Shown in pieces: positions 36,391 to 46,589 of a stretch of DNA of 64,000 bases. The stretch is from Tritrichomonas foetus. Its lineage: Eukaryota; Parabasalia; Tritrichomonadida; Tritrichomonadidae. Below the pieces are notes generated by a model. That model saw nothing but the letters and a program-made list of their open reading frames with translations. It made no database searches and had not been told where the DNA came from. The stretch covers positions 1 to 64,000 of the forward strand of contig MLAK01000793.1 in assembly GCA_001839685.1 (NCBI GenBank), in the 5' to 3' direction. Every line of letters starts with the position of its first letter. The stretch's first letter is position 1. The position numbers and the translations under genes are program-made.

Positions 36391-38718
36391 ATGGAACTCG
36401 AAACAGAATTTGCGACACTCTGTCATCAATTTTTCGACAAGCCACAGATTTCACAAGACCCCGATGATCTCTCCCAGTTTTTCTCTCGACTGATTCAAAA
36501 ACAGCAAAAAGTTCAAATTACAGATGAAGTCAGATACTTCATTCCGATTCTTGCCAGTTACCAAAACGGCGTATTTTGTCCTGTTCTAGAATCCTGCGTA
36601 GATGGAATTTCGCCACTTCACTTTGTTCCAGATCTCTCATTAAAAATCACGATTGGTGGAAATAAACCGAAAATAAAGCGCCCATCGAAAAACAAAACCT
36701 CCCGGGTCGCACCCCGGAAGCTCCCCCAGACAGCCCGGCCAAAAAATGAATCATCAATTGATGATTTCGATATTCCAAATATTACCTTTCCTCGCCAAAT
36801 TGCACCACCACAAACCGCCAGGCCATTTGGCAGTAGCAACTATCATCCTCACTCAACGCGATCCATGTCCTTTCGAAAGCCACTTCCGCCACTGAAAGAG
36901 ACGCAGGACAATGTTTTGCCCTCACTTTATATAAGTGACAAACAAAACTTTTTCATAGCAAAGAAGGCAAATATTGAAGATCAGAATTACAGCATCCTCC
37001 CGCCGGACTATCCGGACCATATGATTGGCAGTGACTTTGCTGTGCTTTCTGCGGGCGGAGTGATCATGACGCACGGCGATCATGCGGATGTTGTTGATTT
37101 AGGTCAATTTGTTGACGATTTATCAAAAGTTTATATCGTTGAAAGACAAATGTTTCGATTGAGATATTCTTATCGATTTTTCTATACATGGAGAGAGCGT
37201 TATCGTGATCGACTCTTCAGGAAAATCATCCACTTTTATGATCAAAAAGGAGCAGTTGGAAGACCGAATTTTTCTCAGTTTTTAGATAAAATCAGAGATG
37301 ACATAATAGTATCAACAGATGATTTAATGCCAGTGTATCCATTAGAGTTTGACAATAAAAATGAAGAAATTGATTTTTCGGAGTTAATAGATATAGCCAG
37401 CAATAGAATAGCAGCAATTGATCAACGCGCTAAATTGATGGCCGAAGATACTGGCCGACAAACAGCCGAGCTATTTAAACAAGTTCGTGCAGCAAATTTA
37501 TTAATGCAATTAGATTTTGAAGAACTTCATTCTCTCAATTCTTTACCACCAACACTACAAACATTTGCAAGTGATTTGAAATGGAGAGTTCCATCACTTT
37601 TCAGGCAACGGTTACGTGAAAATATCTTGAAAAGGGAACGAAAACTTGCTGGAAAACGTCAAGAATATTTAACATGCTTTTTCACGCGTGCTAGAATACT
37701 CTACAGTGGAATTTTAATCAATCAATGCAAGAAGTGTTTAATGCAGTTTTTGGATCGCTTTTCAACAAAACGTATCCATAAGAGAAGAAGCCATAAACTT
37801 ACAGCAAATTTTGATCCTGATGGTGGAATTAAAATTTACCCATCTCGAAATCTGTTCATGAATTGGGTTGAGAGAACTAGTGAGGCAATTATTGATGCAT
37901 TTCTTTCTGAAAATAAGCATATAAGTACCGATGTTATTGCTGATGTTGATCCAGAATATGAATTTGAAATAGAAGATCCTAAAAAGATACTTTCACGATA
38001 TCCTGATCTAAATTCATTGAAAAATGATGCAATCGGTGAATTAAGTGCTGTCTTCAATTTTGTTGATCAAGAAATTTCTCCCCATTCCAACTTTTTGAAA
38101 AACCTAAAACGATTAGCTGATGAAGCTTCAACTTTTTCGGAATTTAGGAGATGCGATAGTGTGGAATCAATGATTAATAGTTTACTCACCGCCAAGCAAA
38201 ACTTACAGAAAAGACCAAGAAATATATATCACACTCTACCCGATAACAAAGAGGCAACTGATTTTGTATTAGATATGAGACCATCGATTGAAGAAGGTGG
38301 AAAATTATTGGAAAAAGGCATCAAAACTTTTCAATTGAACTTTTTGGCTGAATTAAATCAACAATTTGACGAAATACAGGAAATGTGGTCAAAATTAAAA
38401 GATTCAAATATCACTCGAGAGCAATGCACACAATTGGAAATGAAAATGGTCACATTTTCTACACTCTGTGATATGATGGGCACAGCTTGGAAAGAAACAA
38501 TTTCAGATATTCGTGCTACGTTCGACACAATCAGTGGTGTCTATCGTTCTTTGAATGGAAAAACTAAGTTTTGTTCATCAGAATCAATCGCATTCTTTAA
38601 CAATTCATGCGAGAAAATTGGTATTGGACTTATCAAGATGAATGAAAACAATGATTTCAATCTCCAAGAATATACAGAAGAATACGAATATGAAGAAGAG
38701 GAAGAAGAAGCAAAATAA
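36391..38718 (+). CDS. Unrecognised 775-aa helical protein with acidic tail
   Basis: A long ATG-started frame, certainly coding. The N-terminal part (about residues 1-95) is globular and contains YFIPILASYQNGVFCPVL. Residues 95-165 are Pro/Arg/Lys-rich and probably disordered. From about 215 to the end it is mainly helical, with a Trp/Arg/Tyr-rich segment (RLRYSYRFFYTWRERYRDR, near 255-275) and an Arg-rich segment near 400-445. The final 15 residues are almost all E/Y. No catalytic motif, signal peptide or membrane segment is seen. The helical layout with FFYTWRERYRDR-like segments recalls N-terminal stem regions of axonemal dynein heavy chains, but the similarity is too weak to assign. ACGTTAG and AACGTG elements lie 25 and 8 bases before the ATG. 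Confidence 0.75.
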   Translation: MELETEFATLCHQFFDKPQISQDPDDLSQFFSRLIQKQQKVQITDEVRYFIPILASYQNGVFCPVLESCVDGISPLHFVPDLSLKITIGGNKPKIKRPSKNKTSRVAPRKLPQTARPKNESSIDDFDIPNITFPRQIAPPQTARPFGSSNYHPHSTRSMSFRKPLPPLKETQDNVLPSLYISDKQNFFIAKKANIEDQNYSILPPDYPDHMIGSDFAVLSAGGVIMTHGDHADVVDLGQFVDDLSKVYIVERQMFRLRYSYRFFYTWRERYRDRLFRKIIHFYDQKGAVGRPNFSQFLDKIRDDIIVSTDDLMPVYPLEFDNKNEEIDFSELIDIASNRIAAIDQRAKLMAEDTGRQTAELFKQVRAANLLMQLDFEELHSLNSLPPTLQTFASDLKWRVPSLFRQRLRENILKRERKLAGKRQEYLTCFFTRARILYSGILINQCKKCLMQFLDRFSTKRIHKRRSHKLTANFDPDGGIKIYPSRNLFMNWVERTSEAIIDAFLSENKHISTDVIADVDPEYEFEIEDPKKILSRYPDLNSLKNDAIGELSAVFNFVDQEISPHSNFLKNLKRLADEASTFSEFRRCDSVESMINSLLTAKQNLQKRPRNIYHTLPDNKEATDFVLDMRPSIEEGGKLLEKGIKTFQLNFLAELNQQFDEIQEMWSKLKDSNITREQCTQLEMKMVTFSTLCDMMGTAWKETISDIRATFDTISGVYRSLNGKTKFCSSESIAFFNNSCEKIGIGLIKMNENNDFNLQEYTEEYEYEEEEEEAK

Positions 38719-39796
38719 TGAATTAGAATCAGAAATGATGAATTCTGTGTGTTTTATAAATATGCGTTTATTTATTATTTAACTATCTATCTATCTATCT
38801 ATATATATTTATACATTATTTTGTTTTGTTTGTTTCTTACGTATTCACAAAATATTATTCTTGGCCAGAAATGACATATAATTGTATTAATACACGTTTG
38901 TTACAGTTGTCTTAAACGTTGAATATTTTTGTTGCAAAAATGAAGATGAAAAGATTTATTAGATGAGTATTTCATTTTAATAATTTGGGCATGATGTGTA
39001 TGCATAAGTTTCATATGTATTTTCATGCGAAAGATCTTTCAATCTTGAATTTCAACAAACTAAAAATTTATCACAAAAACTTTCAGATATTTTTGGTATT
39101 GTTTGAAGATTCCAATATGATAGGATTTATTAATAATTAATAATATGTGAGAATAATAAATAATACAAGCTTTCCTTGATCAGATATAAATAATAAAAAT
39201 ATATTTTTTGGAGACCTAATCTCATTTGTTTGTTAATTGACATAAATGCGTTTTTAAAAAATATTAATAATTACGAGTTTGGTCTGTTACTGATCATTTT
39301 ACCAAAGAAAATAAAAAATTTTTGATGATGAATACTATCGCAGATTTAGTTTTTTAAATGAAGTTCATTAGAAATTGAGAGTGCGGTATTGAAAATTGAA
39401 AAATGACTGTTTACCATTTTATTGCTGAAAAAATCCAAAAAACCAGTTGAAAATTGAAAGCCTACACTTTTTTTACAGTTTTTTCTCTTGACTTTTTCAA
39501 TGAAATACATGATTTTCAGAGTTGACCGCTGTTTTTTGAATACTTTTGTATACAAGCTTTTTCTGAAGATACATGAAAGCTTTCAGTAAAGTTGAAATTC
39601 TTGTTGCTTCTCTTTATTGATTCCTTCATATACATCTTTACTTCATTAGACCCATGGACAAGGTTTAATTATATTAGGTTTTCATCATTAGTTCAACATT
39701 ACATTTGTGTTAAAAATTAAGAAAGAAATTGAATGGTTGTGATTGGCCGTTTACAAATTTTCCCTCTCGCTATATCAAAAAGTGAACTTCATTTTA
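38719..39796. other. AT-rich intergenic stretch with a CTAT microsatellite
   Basis: About 1.1 kb. A (CTAT)n run of four to five units lies at about 38782-38802. A minus-strand frame at 39346-39555 opens with TTG and has no support. The kinase upstream region contains CCGTTTA near 39747. Confidence 0.5.
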
Positions 39797-40675
39797 ATGC
39801 TTGGCTTCCCTGTTCCTGATTTCGACTTTGACGACGACGAGCCTTGCCAATCAATGTACAATTCTATTCCATCATCCCTCCACACGCTGACAGAAGATGA
39901 GAATCGAGAACTTTGCTTAAAAAGAGATCTTGTTTTAACATCAGATACGCCAATTCGCTGCACAAGCAATTCTGCCGTCTACGGGGCACGCTCCAGTGAT
40001 GGAAGTGTCTGGGCGGTCAAAATTACAGAACACAAGAGACGCGTAAAAAAAGAATATAATAAAAGAATGAAAGTCCAAGATTCGCCTTTTCTTGTCAAGA
40101 CAATAAAAAAATACGATAGTCCGACGAAAGCTTTACTTCAAATGGAGCTTTGCTCGCAAGGAGATATCGCCCAATTTCCATTCGACGAGAATTCAGTCTG
40201 GAAAATGATTTATGATATAGGAAACGCTTTACACCAACTCCACAGTGCCGGCTGGATGCATTTGGACGTCTCTCCCGGAAATATTTTAGTTACAGAAAAT
40301 ATGTTTAAATTAGCAGATTTTGGAACGCTTACTTTAATCGGACAATTCGTTGAAGGAAATGAAGGCGCAGGACCGTTCGTTTCACCAGAAGCTCTGGCTT
40401 ATCCCTGCGGTCAGTATCCAGTCGGCGCGCCAACAGACATTTTCAGCTTTGGCGTGGTTTTGCTCGAGTCAATTTCAAAACAATTGGCGCCACGTGGCGG
40501 TTGTGACGGTTATGCCAAACTCAGAAAAGGTGAAATCGGTCTAGGGTCGCCTGGCTATCCAACGATGGGGTGCTCGAATGAGCTCGTTTCTTTCGTGAAT
40601 TCAATGCTTTCTGTCAATCCGAAAGCGAGGCCGGCGGCCGCGGATTTGATTTCGATTGCAAAAAGCCATCTCTAA
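39797..40675 (+). CDS. Wee1/Myt1-like protein kinase
   Basis: The first in-frame ATG is at 39797 (292 aa); an upstream extension to 39743 would begin with TTG. The product is a compact kinase: a weak glycine loop (CTSNSAVYGA), the ATP lysine K75 in WAVKI, QMELCSQGDI after the hinge, H155-L-D157-V-SPGN as the catalytic loop, D174-F-G, FVSPEAL for APE, and DIFSFGVVLLE in helix F. HLD in place of HRD, the ELC segment and the E-G-N-E-G stretch before the SPE are features of the Wee1/Myt1 group, which phosphorylates and restrains CDK1. There is no long N-terminal regulatory region, only about 50 acidic and Ser-rich residues, and no membrane segment as in Myt1. A different kinase of the 'other' group cannot be excluded. 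Confidence 0.7.
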   Translation: MLGFPVPDFDFDDDEPCQSMYNSIPSSLHTLTEDENRELCLKRDLVLTSDTPIRCTSNSAVYGARSSDGSVWAVKITEHKRRVKKEYNKRMKVQDSPFLVKTIKKYDSPTKALLQMELCSQGDIAQFPFDENSVWKMIYDIGNALHQLHSAGWMHLDVSPGNILVTENMFKLADFGTLTLIGQFVEGNEGAGPFVSPEALAYPCGQYPVGAPTDIFSFGVVLLESISKQLAPRGGCDGYAKLRKGEIGLGSPGYPTMGCSNELVSFVNSMLSVNPKARPAAADLISIAKSHL

Positions 40676-41518
40676 AGATTAGAACTGTATTTCGTCATGA
40701 AAAGATTAGAAAAAGCTATGGCGGTGGCTTGAAGCGATGGAAGCTATAGTAGAGGGAAAGTGTTTGCAGGTTATTCGATCAAAAAAACAGGAATTCTTTG
40801 TTTGCATAAAAAAAGAAATGATTTTTTTTGAATGCTTTGTTAATATAATAGTATATTAATCTAGATATTGAATAAACGGTGAATATTGGCATACTTTTCT
40901 ATTGATTTTTGATTTGATTTTTAGATATAATAATGAAAAATGTTGATAAAAGAAAGGAATTACATTTGATGAAATTCTGTTTAATGGGGAAACAAATTAT
41001 TGAATAAAGGTTGTGGCAAAATACCTTGGCGAATACTCGAAATTGTTTGGCTTGGTTTAATATAGTAAAATTTTTACTTTATTATATATTGATGCTTTAA
41101 GATATTAATTCTTTCATAAAGATGGTTTACACCCTGTCAATGTGTGTATTTTTATTTTCTTCAAAAAAACGAATGGTTTAGTACATACCCTAATAATAAA
41201 GCTTCAAAAAAGTGACCAAGTACAAACTATATTCGAGCCTGATGAACATAATTCTGAAAGCAACAATATAATTACGAAATATATTTTGCAATTTTGTTTT
41301 AAATATTCTATAATATCATTGGATTGAGGTGACAATCTAATTTACGAGGTATTCAGGATGATACTATTCTCTTAGACACTTTTTTTTCCCCATAATTAAA
41401 AACAACAACTCAACATAAATAAATTGCATTCAAAACACTCAAAACTCACCAAAACAACAAAAAATAAAAGAAGGTCAAATTAATAAAAAAACACATTATA
41501 TTTATTCGCAAAAAAAGA
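40676..41518. other. AT-rich intergenic stretch
   Basis: About 840 bases between convergent genes. A GC-richer bit (GCTATGGCGGTGGCTTGAAG, about 40715-40734) follows the kinase stop. No gene, RNA or repeat is recognised. Confidence 0.45.
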
Positions 41519-42913
41519 TCACTTTAAAGAAATAACAATTTTTTGAGTTTTTGTAGGCTTCATTTTCAATGGCGGAAGTTGTAACGGCGTCGGTTTTGCT
41601 GTCTGTTTATTTGCTTCAGCTCTGTTTAACCCTTTACCTCTTGAAAGCGGTGGTAAGTCATCTGAAATATTTAGCACAGACAGTGGCAAAAGCCCATTAG
41701 TTTTTCTGAACTTTTTCGCAATGAATTTTTCGAGGTTATTTTGATCATCCAGATTCTTCTGAGCAAAAGCGACTCTTTTCTTGGCAATTTCGATTTCCAT
41801 CTGTTCTTTAGCAAGCATTTGCTTGTATTTATTTTCTTGTTCATTTTTCATCTGCTCGAGTTCAGCGTTTTGGTTTTCCATGAGTTGTTTTCGCGAAAAT
41901 TCATAACTTCCTTGCATATTTTGATATTTTTGTTGAACTTCTAATTTTTCATTCTGTTGATTAATTTTCTTTGTCTGCTCAGCCGCTTCCAATTCTCCAG
42001 CCAAAACCATGTATTTTTCCACTGCTTTCTGTTGTAGTAAAAATGGAGATCTTTTCGTGAACTTCCTCTGGGTGGCAGGATCCATCCACTTTGCATCGAG
42101 GTCGGCCTGTTCATTTTCGAATTTTGTTTGTAAGTCAGCAGCCTCGTTTTTGCATTCATCAATAAAGTCTGCGTGCCTTTTCTTCCATTCCGCTTTTGCC
42201 TCTTCCAGAGCGTCAACCGCCTCCTTATGCTTGGCTGTGAGGTTATCAAGATTCTCCTTGAACAGAATGTCGCAGTCGGACTGGTACAAAGTGACCTTCA
42301 GGCTTTCAATGATGTCCCCGATTTTTTTCGATTTCAGATACTCGCTCTGGCTCAATGCGAGCAGCCTTCTTGAATCGAGCTCTTTGATGACGCCTGCGAC
42401 TGCGATTGGATCCTTGAGAACAACTTTTTTCCCCTTGATCAGACTGTCGGCGATTGAAACTATTTCCTCTTCCGATAAATTCAAGCTGGGCGGTCGATTA
42501 ATCGTTTGGACTTTCCTGGTGATATTTGTCGCGCGCGATGATGGAGCGCTTGATGTCATCATTCTATAGAATTCTTTCCTGTCTTTTTCTTCTTGTGTCA
42601 ATTCTTTCTTAAGGAGAAGCTCTTTGATCGGCTTTGGCCGAGATGAATCATTCGGTGAGGAATCTTCGGGAATTTTTAAATTTGAAGCATTGTCGTGAAT
42701 ATGGACATCGATGTCTTCTGTCGCAGTTGCAAATGTTGGCTGCCCGTCGTCGACAACCTGGAAATCGTGATCGGACATGTTTTCATTTTTGTCGATTGTG
42801 GACGAAACGTCGGAACTGTCACCAAGCAAAGTTTCACCCATTTGTGCCATTGTGTTGGCAACACTTGGTGGAGAGGCCGACCCTTCGCCAGGATGAAAAG
42901 TTGGTGTTGACAT
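41519..42913 (-). CDS. Coiled-coil protein, 464 aa, family unknown
   Basis: ATG at 42913. Residues 1-95 are Ser/Pro/Asp-rich and probably disordered. Residues 95-215 contain short helices and an SEEEIVSIADSLIKGKK segment. Residues about 220-410 form a long charged coiled coil rich in E, K and Q. The C-terminal 50 residues are basic and Pro-rich (KPTPLQLPPLKMKPTK). No enzymatic motif is present. TAACGA lies 6 bases before the ATG, reading CAAATAACGAACATTT on the coding strand. A structural or scaffolding role in the cytoskeleton is likely but unproven. Downstream it is convergent with the kinase; upstream lies another minus-strand gene in tandem. Confidence 0.7.
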   Translation of the reverse strand: MSTPTFHPGEGSASPPSVANTMAQMGETLLGDSSDVSSTIDKNENMSDHDFQVVDDGQPTFATATEDIDVHIHDNASNLKIPEDSSPNDSSRPKPIKELLLKKELTQEEKDRKEFYRMMTSSAPSSRATNITRKVQTINRPPSLNLSEEEIVSIADSLIKGKKVVLKDPIAVAGVIKELDSRRLLALSQSEYLKSKKIGDIIESLKVTLYQSDCDILFKENLDNLTAKHKEAVDALEEAKAEWKKRHADFIDECKNEAADLQTKFENEQADLDAKWMDPATQRKFTKRSPFLLQQKAVEKYMVLAGELEAAEQTKKINQQNEKLEVQQKYQNMQGSYEFSRKQLMENQNAELEQMKNEQENKYKQMLAKEQMEIEIAKKRVAFAQKNLDDQNNLEKFIAKKFRKTNGLLPLSVLNISDDLPPLSRGKGLNRAEANKQTAKPTPLQLPPLKMKPTKTQKIVISLK

Positions 42914-43433
42914 AAATGTTCGTTATTTGGGGAGAAAAATCTCAATTTTTCAGAAAAACTGAACTATAAATTCTATAGAGAATGTTAAAATTTGAAAATG
43001 AATTTGTTCGAAACGATAAAAATTATCTGAAAATCTAGGCGCGCTTTTTTTAGCACATTTGATCGAATAGGTTAAAATTAACCATGATGAAAAACGTTCA
43101 ACTTTTGAACAAGTTATTTATTTCAAATTTCATTCAATCTGTTGAAAAGAAGGTGATCACTTTTGAATGAAAATAAAAACAATCTTTTGAATTTCAAATT
43201 GTGAAATCTGTGATATGATCTTGTCTTCATTTGTTCATAAGCACTCTTTCCAGATAAACACTGTCTTATATGATAACAATTGAAAGATTATTCATTTTGA
43301 TGAAAAAATCAAATTCATTTTAGTTTTCTTTCTCGTCGAAATAAAAAAGATTCTTGAGCCAATTAAACTAAGAAATAATAAAGATTTAAAAACAAGAAAT
43401 ATAAGCGCTTATATTTTTACAAACAAAAAACAA
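42914..43433. other. Intergenic stretch between two minus-strand genes
   Basis: 520 bases of AT-rich DNA. It carries the TCGTTA promoter-type motif of the coiled-coil gene at 42920 and, at its far end, the 3' flank of the SAPS-like gene. A GGCGCGC-containing short patch lies near 43038. No gene is seen. Confidence 0.5.
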
Positions 43434-46400
43434 TTATAGTTGTGGTAGGATGTTGTCTGGAACATCCTCAAAACAAAATTTCATTTTATTATAATCTTTG
43501 GTAGGCGACATGTCAAATTGGGTGACAATTCGAACTGCGTTTCTTCTTAGCATTCTTTGTGGTACTGGTGCAAATTTGAATTCAAATTCCTCATCGTCAG
43601 AATCGGAACTGCTTGATTCTTCAATTAAATTGGGTACAAAAACTGGACCAAATATACTGTGTCGATAATAGCCTTTTCTCGTGATTGCCATTGCGTTAGC
43701 ATTTTTAGTGTGGACAAAATAATCTTCGTCATCATCAGAACTTGAAGAAAAATCATCTCCGATATCAAGAACACGCAATATACGTGATTTTTTTGGAATT
43801 TGGTTTGCATTTTTTCTTTTGGTTTGAATCACTTCATGATTTCCTTGATGACTTTCCATCAGAGAAAGATTTTTTTTAATGTTAATATTTGAAGCTGTTT
43901 GTTGAATTTTGCTAGCTTCTTTTTCGTTATTAGAATCTTTGGTATTTTCATGTGGAATACTGTTATTGTCATTATCAACAGACATTTTGGAGTCAGGAGA
44001 ATCACTGCCTGAAGCCCCGATATCTTTCAAGCCAAAATCAGAGAAAGAATTGGAAAGATTTGGACGATATCGAAAAACTTTTTCGGATTTGGGTCTTGGT
44101 TTTGATACGAAATCGTGGCTATTTTCTTTATTTGATTTCGAAGCATCACTTTCTTGATTTTTACTAAACTTCTTTTTGAGAAGGGATATTCTATAATGAT
44201 CATTTGAAGGAGTTGATGGTTCGTATTTGACGCTTTTGGGTCTTGCTTTTATTGGTGATCTTTTTAGTTTATTTGAAGGTGATCGAGGAGTAATTTTACT
44301 TGATTTACACTTAATATCGTCTTCGTTCAATAATTTTTCATCGGGATTTGCAGGCAATGGAATTAAAAAAATTGGATCTTCATTAGATTTGTCATTTCCT
44401 ATCTCATTTTCTTTGTTTTCTTTTAAAAAAATAATTATCTCAATTTCATTTTCATTCTTCTTTTCTTTTTCTTCATTTTCATTCAAAAAAATTAAAACTT
44501 GAGATATTTCTGTTTCTTTTATATTGACATTTTCATTGGATTCTAAAAAAACTGTATTTTCTTTATTTTCAGTTTCTGTTTTTGAATCATTTCTAATTGA
44601 CTCAAAAAAAAAAATTTCATTTTGATCGTTATTTTCTTTATTTTCGATACATGGATTAGTATCTTCTTTATTTTCATTTAATTTGCTCGAGTTTTGCGAA
44701 ATAATATTTTCAATAAAGTCTGATTTTAAGAACTTAAGTTTTGAATATGAAGCAACAGGTTTGGTTTCATTTTCTAAGGTTATGTCAATTTCATTCTGGA
44801 CTTGATCAGATGAATACTGAGGTTGACCATCTAAATTATTTAAATCATCTAATGATTCAAAATCTTCAAAATCAGCTTCAAATACAATTGGAGAATCTTC
44901 GTTTTCATTCACATTCAACTTCTCACTTGTCTGTTTTTCTTTAGATTGATCTTTATCAATATTAAGAAATTCAGTATTGATTGATTTGTTATTCGTCTCA
45001 GTTTTATTGGGCTTTTCTTTGGATTCTAATATTGGATTTTCATCAATCAGTTTTTTTTCTTTTTGTTCGATAGTGAAACCATTTTCATTTAAATTAACAA
45101 CATTTTCTTTTTTCTTAGTTTTAAGTGTAATTTCAATTGCATTGTCTTTTTCTATTTCTACTTCTATTTCTTTACCATTCTGTTCTTGTAGTGGAGTTTG
45201 TGGATTTGATTCTTGATCTGGATTTTTAGATTCTTCCACATTAATTCCTTTAGTCTCAGTTCCATTGTTATTAATTGTATTATTATCGACTGAACTTTTA
45301 TTATTTTCTGAATTTGATGCTTTATTATTATCGACAGTCTTTGGTGGCTTGTTTTGTTTAGATAGTGCTTGGGCCTGGGCTTGTTTCTTCTGTTGAGTTC
45401 TGCTTTTTCTTCGTTGAACAAATTTATCCGAAACTTGCCTGTTCAAAATATTCAATCTATTTTCCAAACAATTGTTCACAAAATTATTCCACTCAGGAGT
45501 TTGAAGAGATTTTGAGAGTTCCTTTTTAGATTCGAGAATTGAAGCAAATTTAGTCAAAAATCCATTCGACTTCGCAACATTCATTGCCCACATAATTTTT
45601 GTGGGAATATTATTTTCTTCAATAAACGGAATCAAAATTTTATCACTTGCATTTTCAATTGTGCTTAGGATTCCTTCATGCATAAACATATGAGTCGGAT
45701 TATTAATCATTGACAAAACAAGGGAAGGGACAAAAATCTTGAAGATTTTCAAAATAAGTGCTGTGCTCTTATTAATAGGAAGAAAATCAAAATCAATTTT
45801 TGATGCAAAATATTTCAATATAAGGTCAATTTTTTCCACGATTATTGAGCTTTTCTTGACACAATCAACAATTTGGAGCGATTGAATGATAACAAACTCG
45901 CTTTGAATCTGTGAAGTTGCAATTTCAAGTAAAGAAAAAATAACTTTTGAATTATCGAAAGCGAAAAAAGTGGATTTGTCTTTCACAAGTTTGCCTAGTA
46001 AAAGCATCGTTTGATCTTTATTTTCATCGTTTAGGTTATTTAGTAATTGGATAACAACTTTTTTATTGAATCCAAAAGCTTGCGGAAAATTGGTCGATAA
46101 TGTGCCGAATAAATATCGAATCGAAATAACATTCAGTGAGCGAGACAAAATCATTGCTAGATCATCAAAATGACGAATAAATGATCCGCGCGTGCCGTTT
46201 ATTAAAATGTCCATTAATTGAACAAAAAATCCATATTTCATGCAGAATCTTGGATTTTCGAATTTGCAGAAATTTTGTAAATGTTCTATTAAAATTGAAT
46301 TTTGAGAGAAAATTAGTAAAACTGAATCAGGACAATCACAAAATATTTTTATCATAGATTGCGCGTACGATTTGTAATTTCGTTGATATAGATACTTTTC

Positions 46401-46589
46401 TGATAATAACCAGTCGCAGATTTCGGTTATGATTTTGTCGCTGTTTAAGTAGTCGATTAATAATTTATTGGCTGATTTCAATCGAGATCGAAAAACTGGA
46501 TCGGAAATGACTCTTGTGACTGATGCGTCTTTACAGCGAATGATTGCGTCAAATGCTTTATTTGAGCGCTTTTTTACGCAATCACTCAT
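43434..46589 (-). CDS. Probable SAPS-family phosphatase regulatory subunit with long disordered tail
   Basis: A 1051-aa protein. Residues 1-370 are helical and repeat-like. The start includes SANKLLIDYLNSDKIITEICDWLL, like the SAPS opening where LLDFL is followed by a helix with L-V/I-x-W/Y, then helices with FCDCPDSVLLIF and KYGFFVQLMDILI. This architecture is that of SIT4-associated/PP6 regulatory subunits, which bind and direct a PP2A-like phosphatase in cell-cycle control. From about 390 to the end it is low complexity: Asn/Glu/Lys-rich with repeated ENKEN and FFES/FLxE units, acidic patches (DDFSSSSDDDED) and basic Ser/Pro-rich parts. TAACGA lies 22 bases upstream of the ATG. Alternative helical-repeat scaffolds are possible; the SAPS match rests on pattern only. 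Confidence 0.5.
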   Translation of the reverse strand: MSDCVKKRSNKAFDAIIRCKDASVTRVISDPVFRSRLKSANKLLIDYLNSDKIITEICDWLLSEKYLYQRNYKSYAQSMIKIFCDCPDSVLLIFSQNSILIEHLQNFCKFENPRFCMKYGFFVQLMDILINGTRGSFIRHFDDLAMILSRSLNVISIRYLFGTLSTNFPQAFGFNKKVVIQLLNNLNDENKDQTMLLLGKLVKDKSTFFAFDNSKVIFSLLEIATSQIQSEFVIIQSLQIVDCVKKSSIIVEKIDLILKYFASKIDFDFLPINKSTALILKIFKIFVPSLVLSMINNPTHMFMHEGILSTIENASDKILIPFIEENNIPTKIMWAMNVAKSNGFLTKFASILESKKELSKSLQTPEWNNFVNNCLENRLNILNRQVSDKFVQRRKSRTQQKKQAQAQALSKQNKPPKTVDNNKASNSENNKSSVDNNTINNNGTETKGINVEESKNPDQESNPQTPLQEQNGKEIEVEIEKDNAIEITLKTKKKENVVNLNENGFTIEQKEKKLIDENPILESKEKPNKTETNNKSINTEFLNIDKDQSKEKQTSEKLNVNENEDSPIVFEADFEDFESLDDLNNLDGQPQYSSDQVQNEIDITLENETKPVASYSKLKFLKSDFIENIISQNSSKLNENKEDTNPCIENKENNDQNEIFFFESIRNDSKTETENKENTVFLESNENVNIKETEISQVLIFLNENEEKEKKNENEIEIIIFLKENKENEIGNDKSNEDPIFLIPLPANPDEKLLNEDDIKCKSSKITPRSPSNKLKRSPIKARPKSVKYEPSTPSNDHYRISLLKKKFSKNQESDASKSNKENSHDFVSKPRPKSEKVFRYRPNLSNSFSDFGLKDIGASGSDSPDSKMSVDNDNNSIPHENTKDSNNEKEASKIQQTASNINIKKNLSLMESHQGNHEVIQTKRKNANQIPKKSRILRVLDIGDDFSSSSDDDEDYFVHTKNANAMAITRKGYYRHSIFGPVFVPNLIEESSSSDSDDEEFEFKFAPVPQRMLRRNAVRIVTQFDMSPTKDYNKMKFCFEDVPDNILPQL

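Noticed and set aside
41741..45421. Plus-strand reading frames opposite the coiled-coil and SAPS-like genes
   Set aside because: They overlap confident minus-strand coding regions and show the complement of low-complexity coding sequence.
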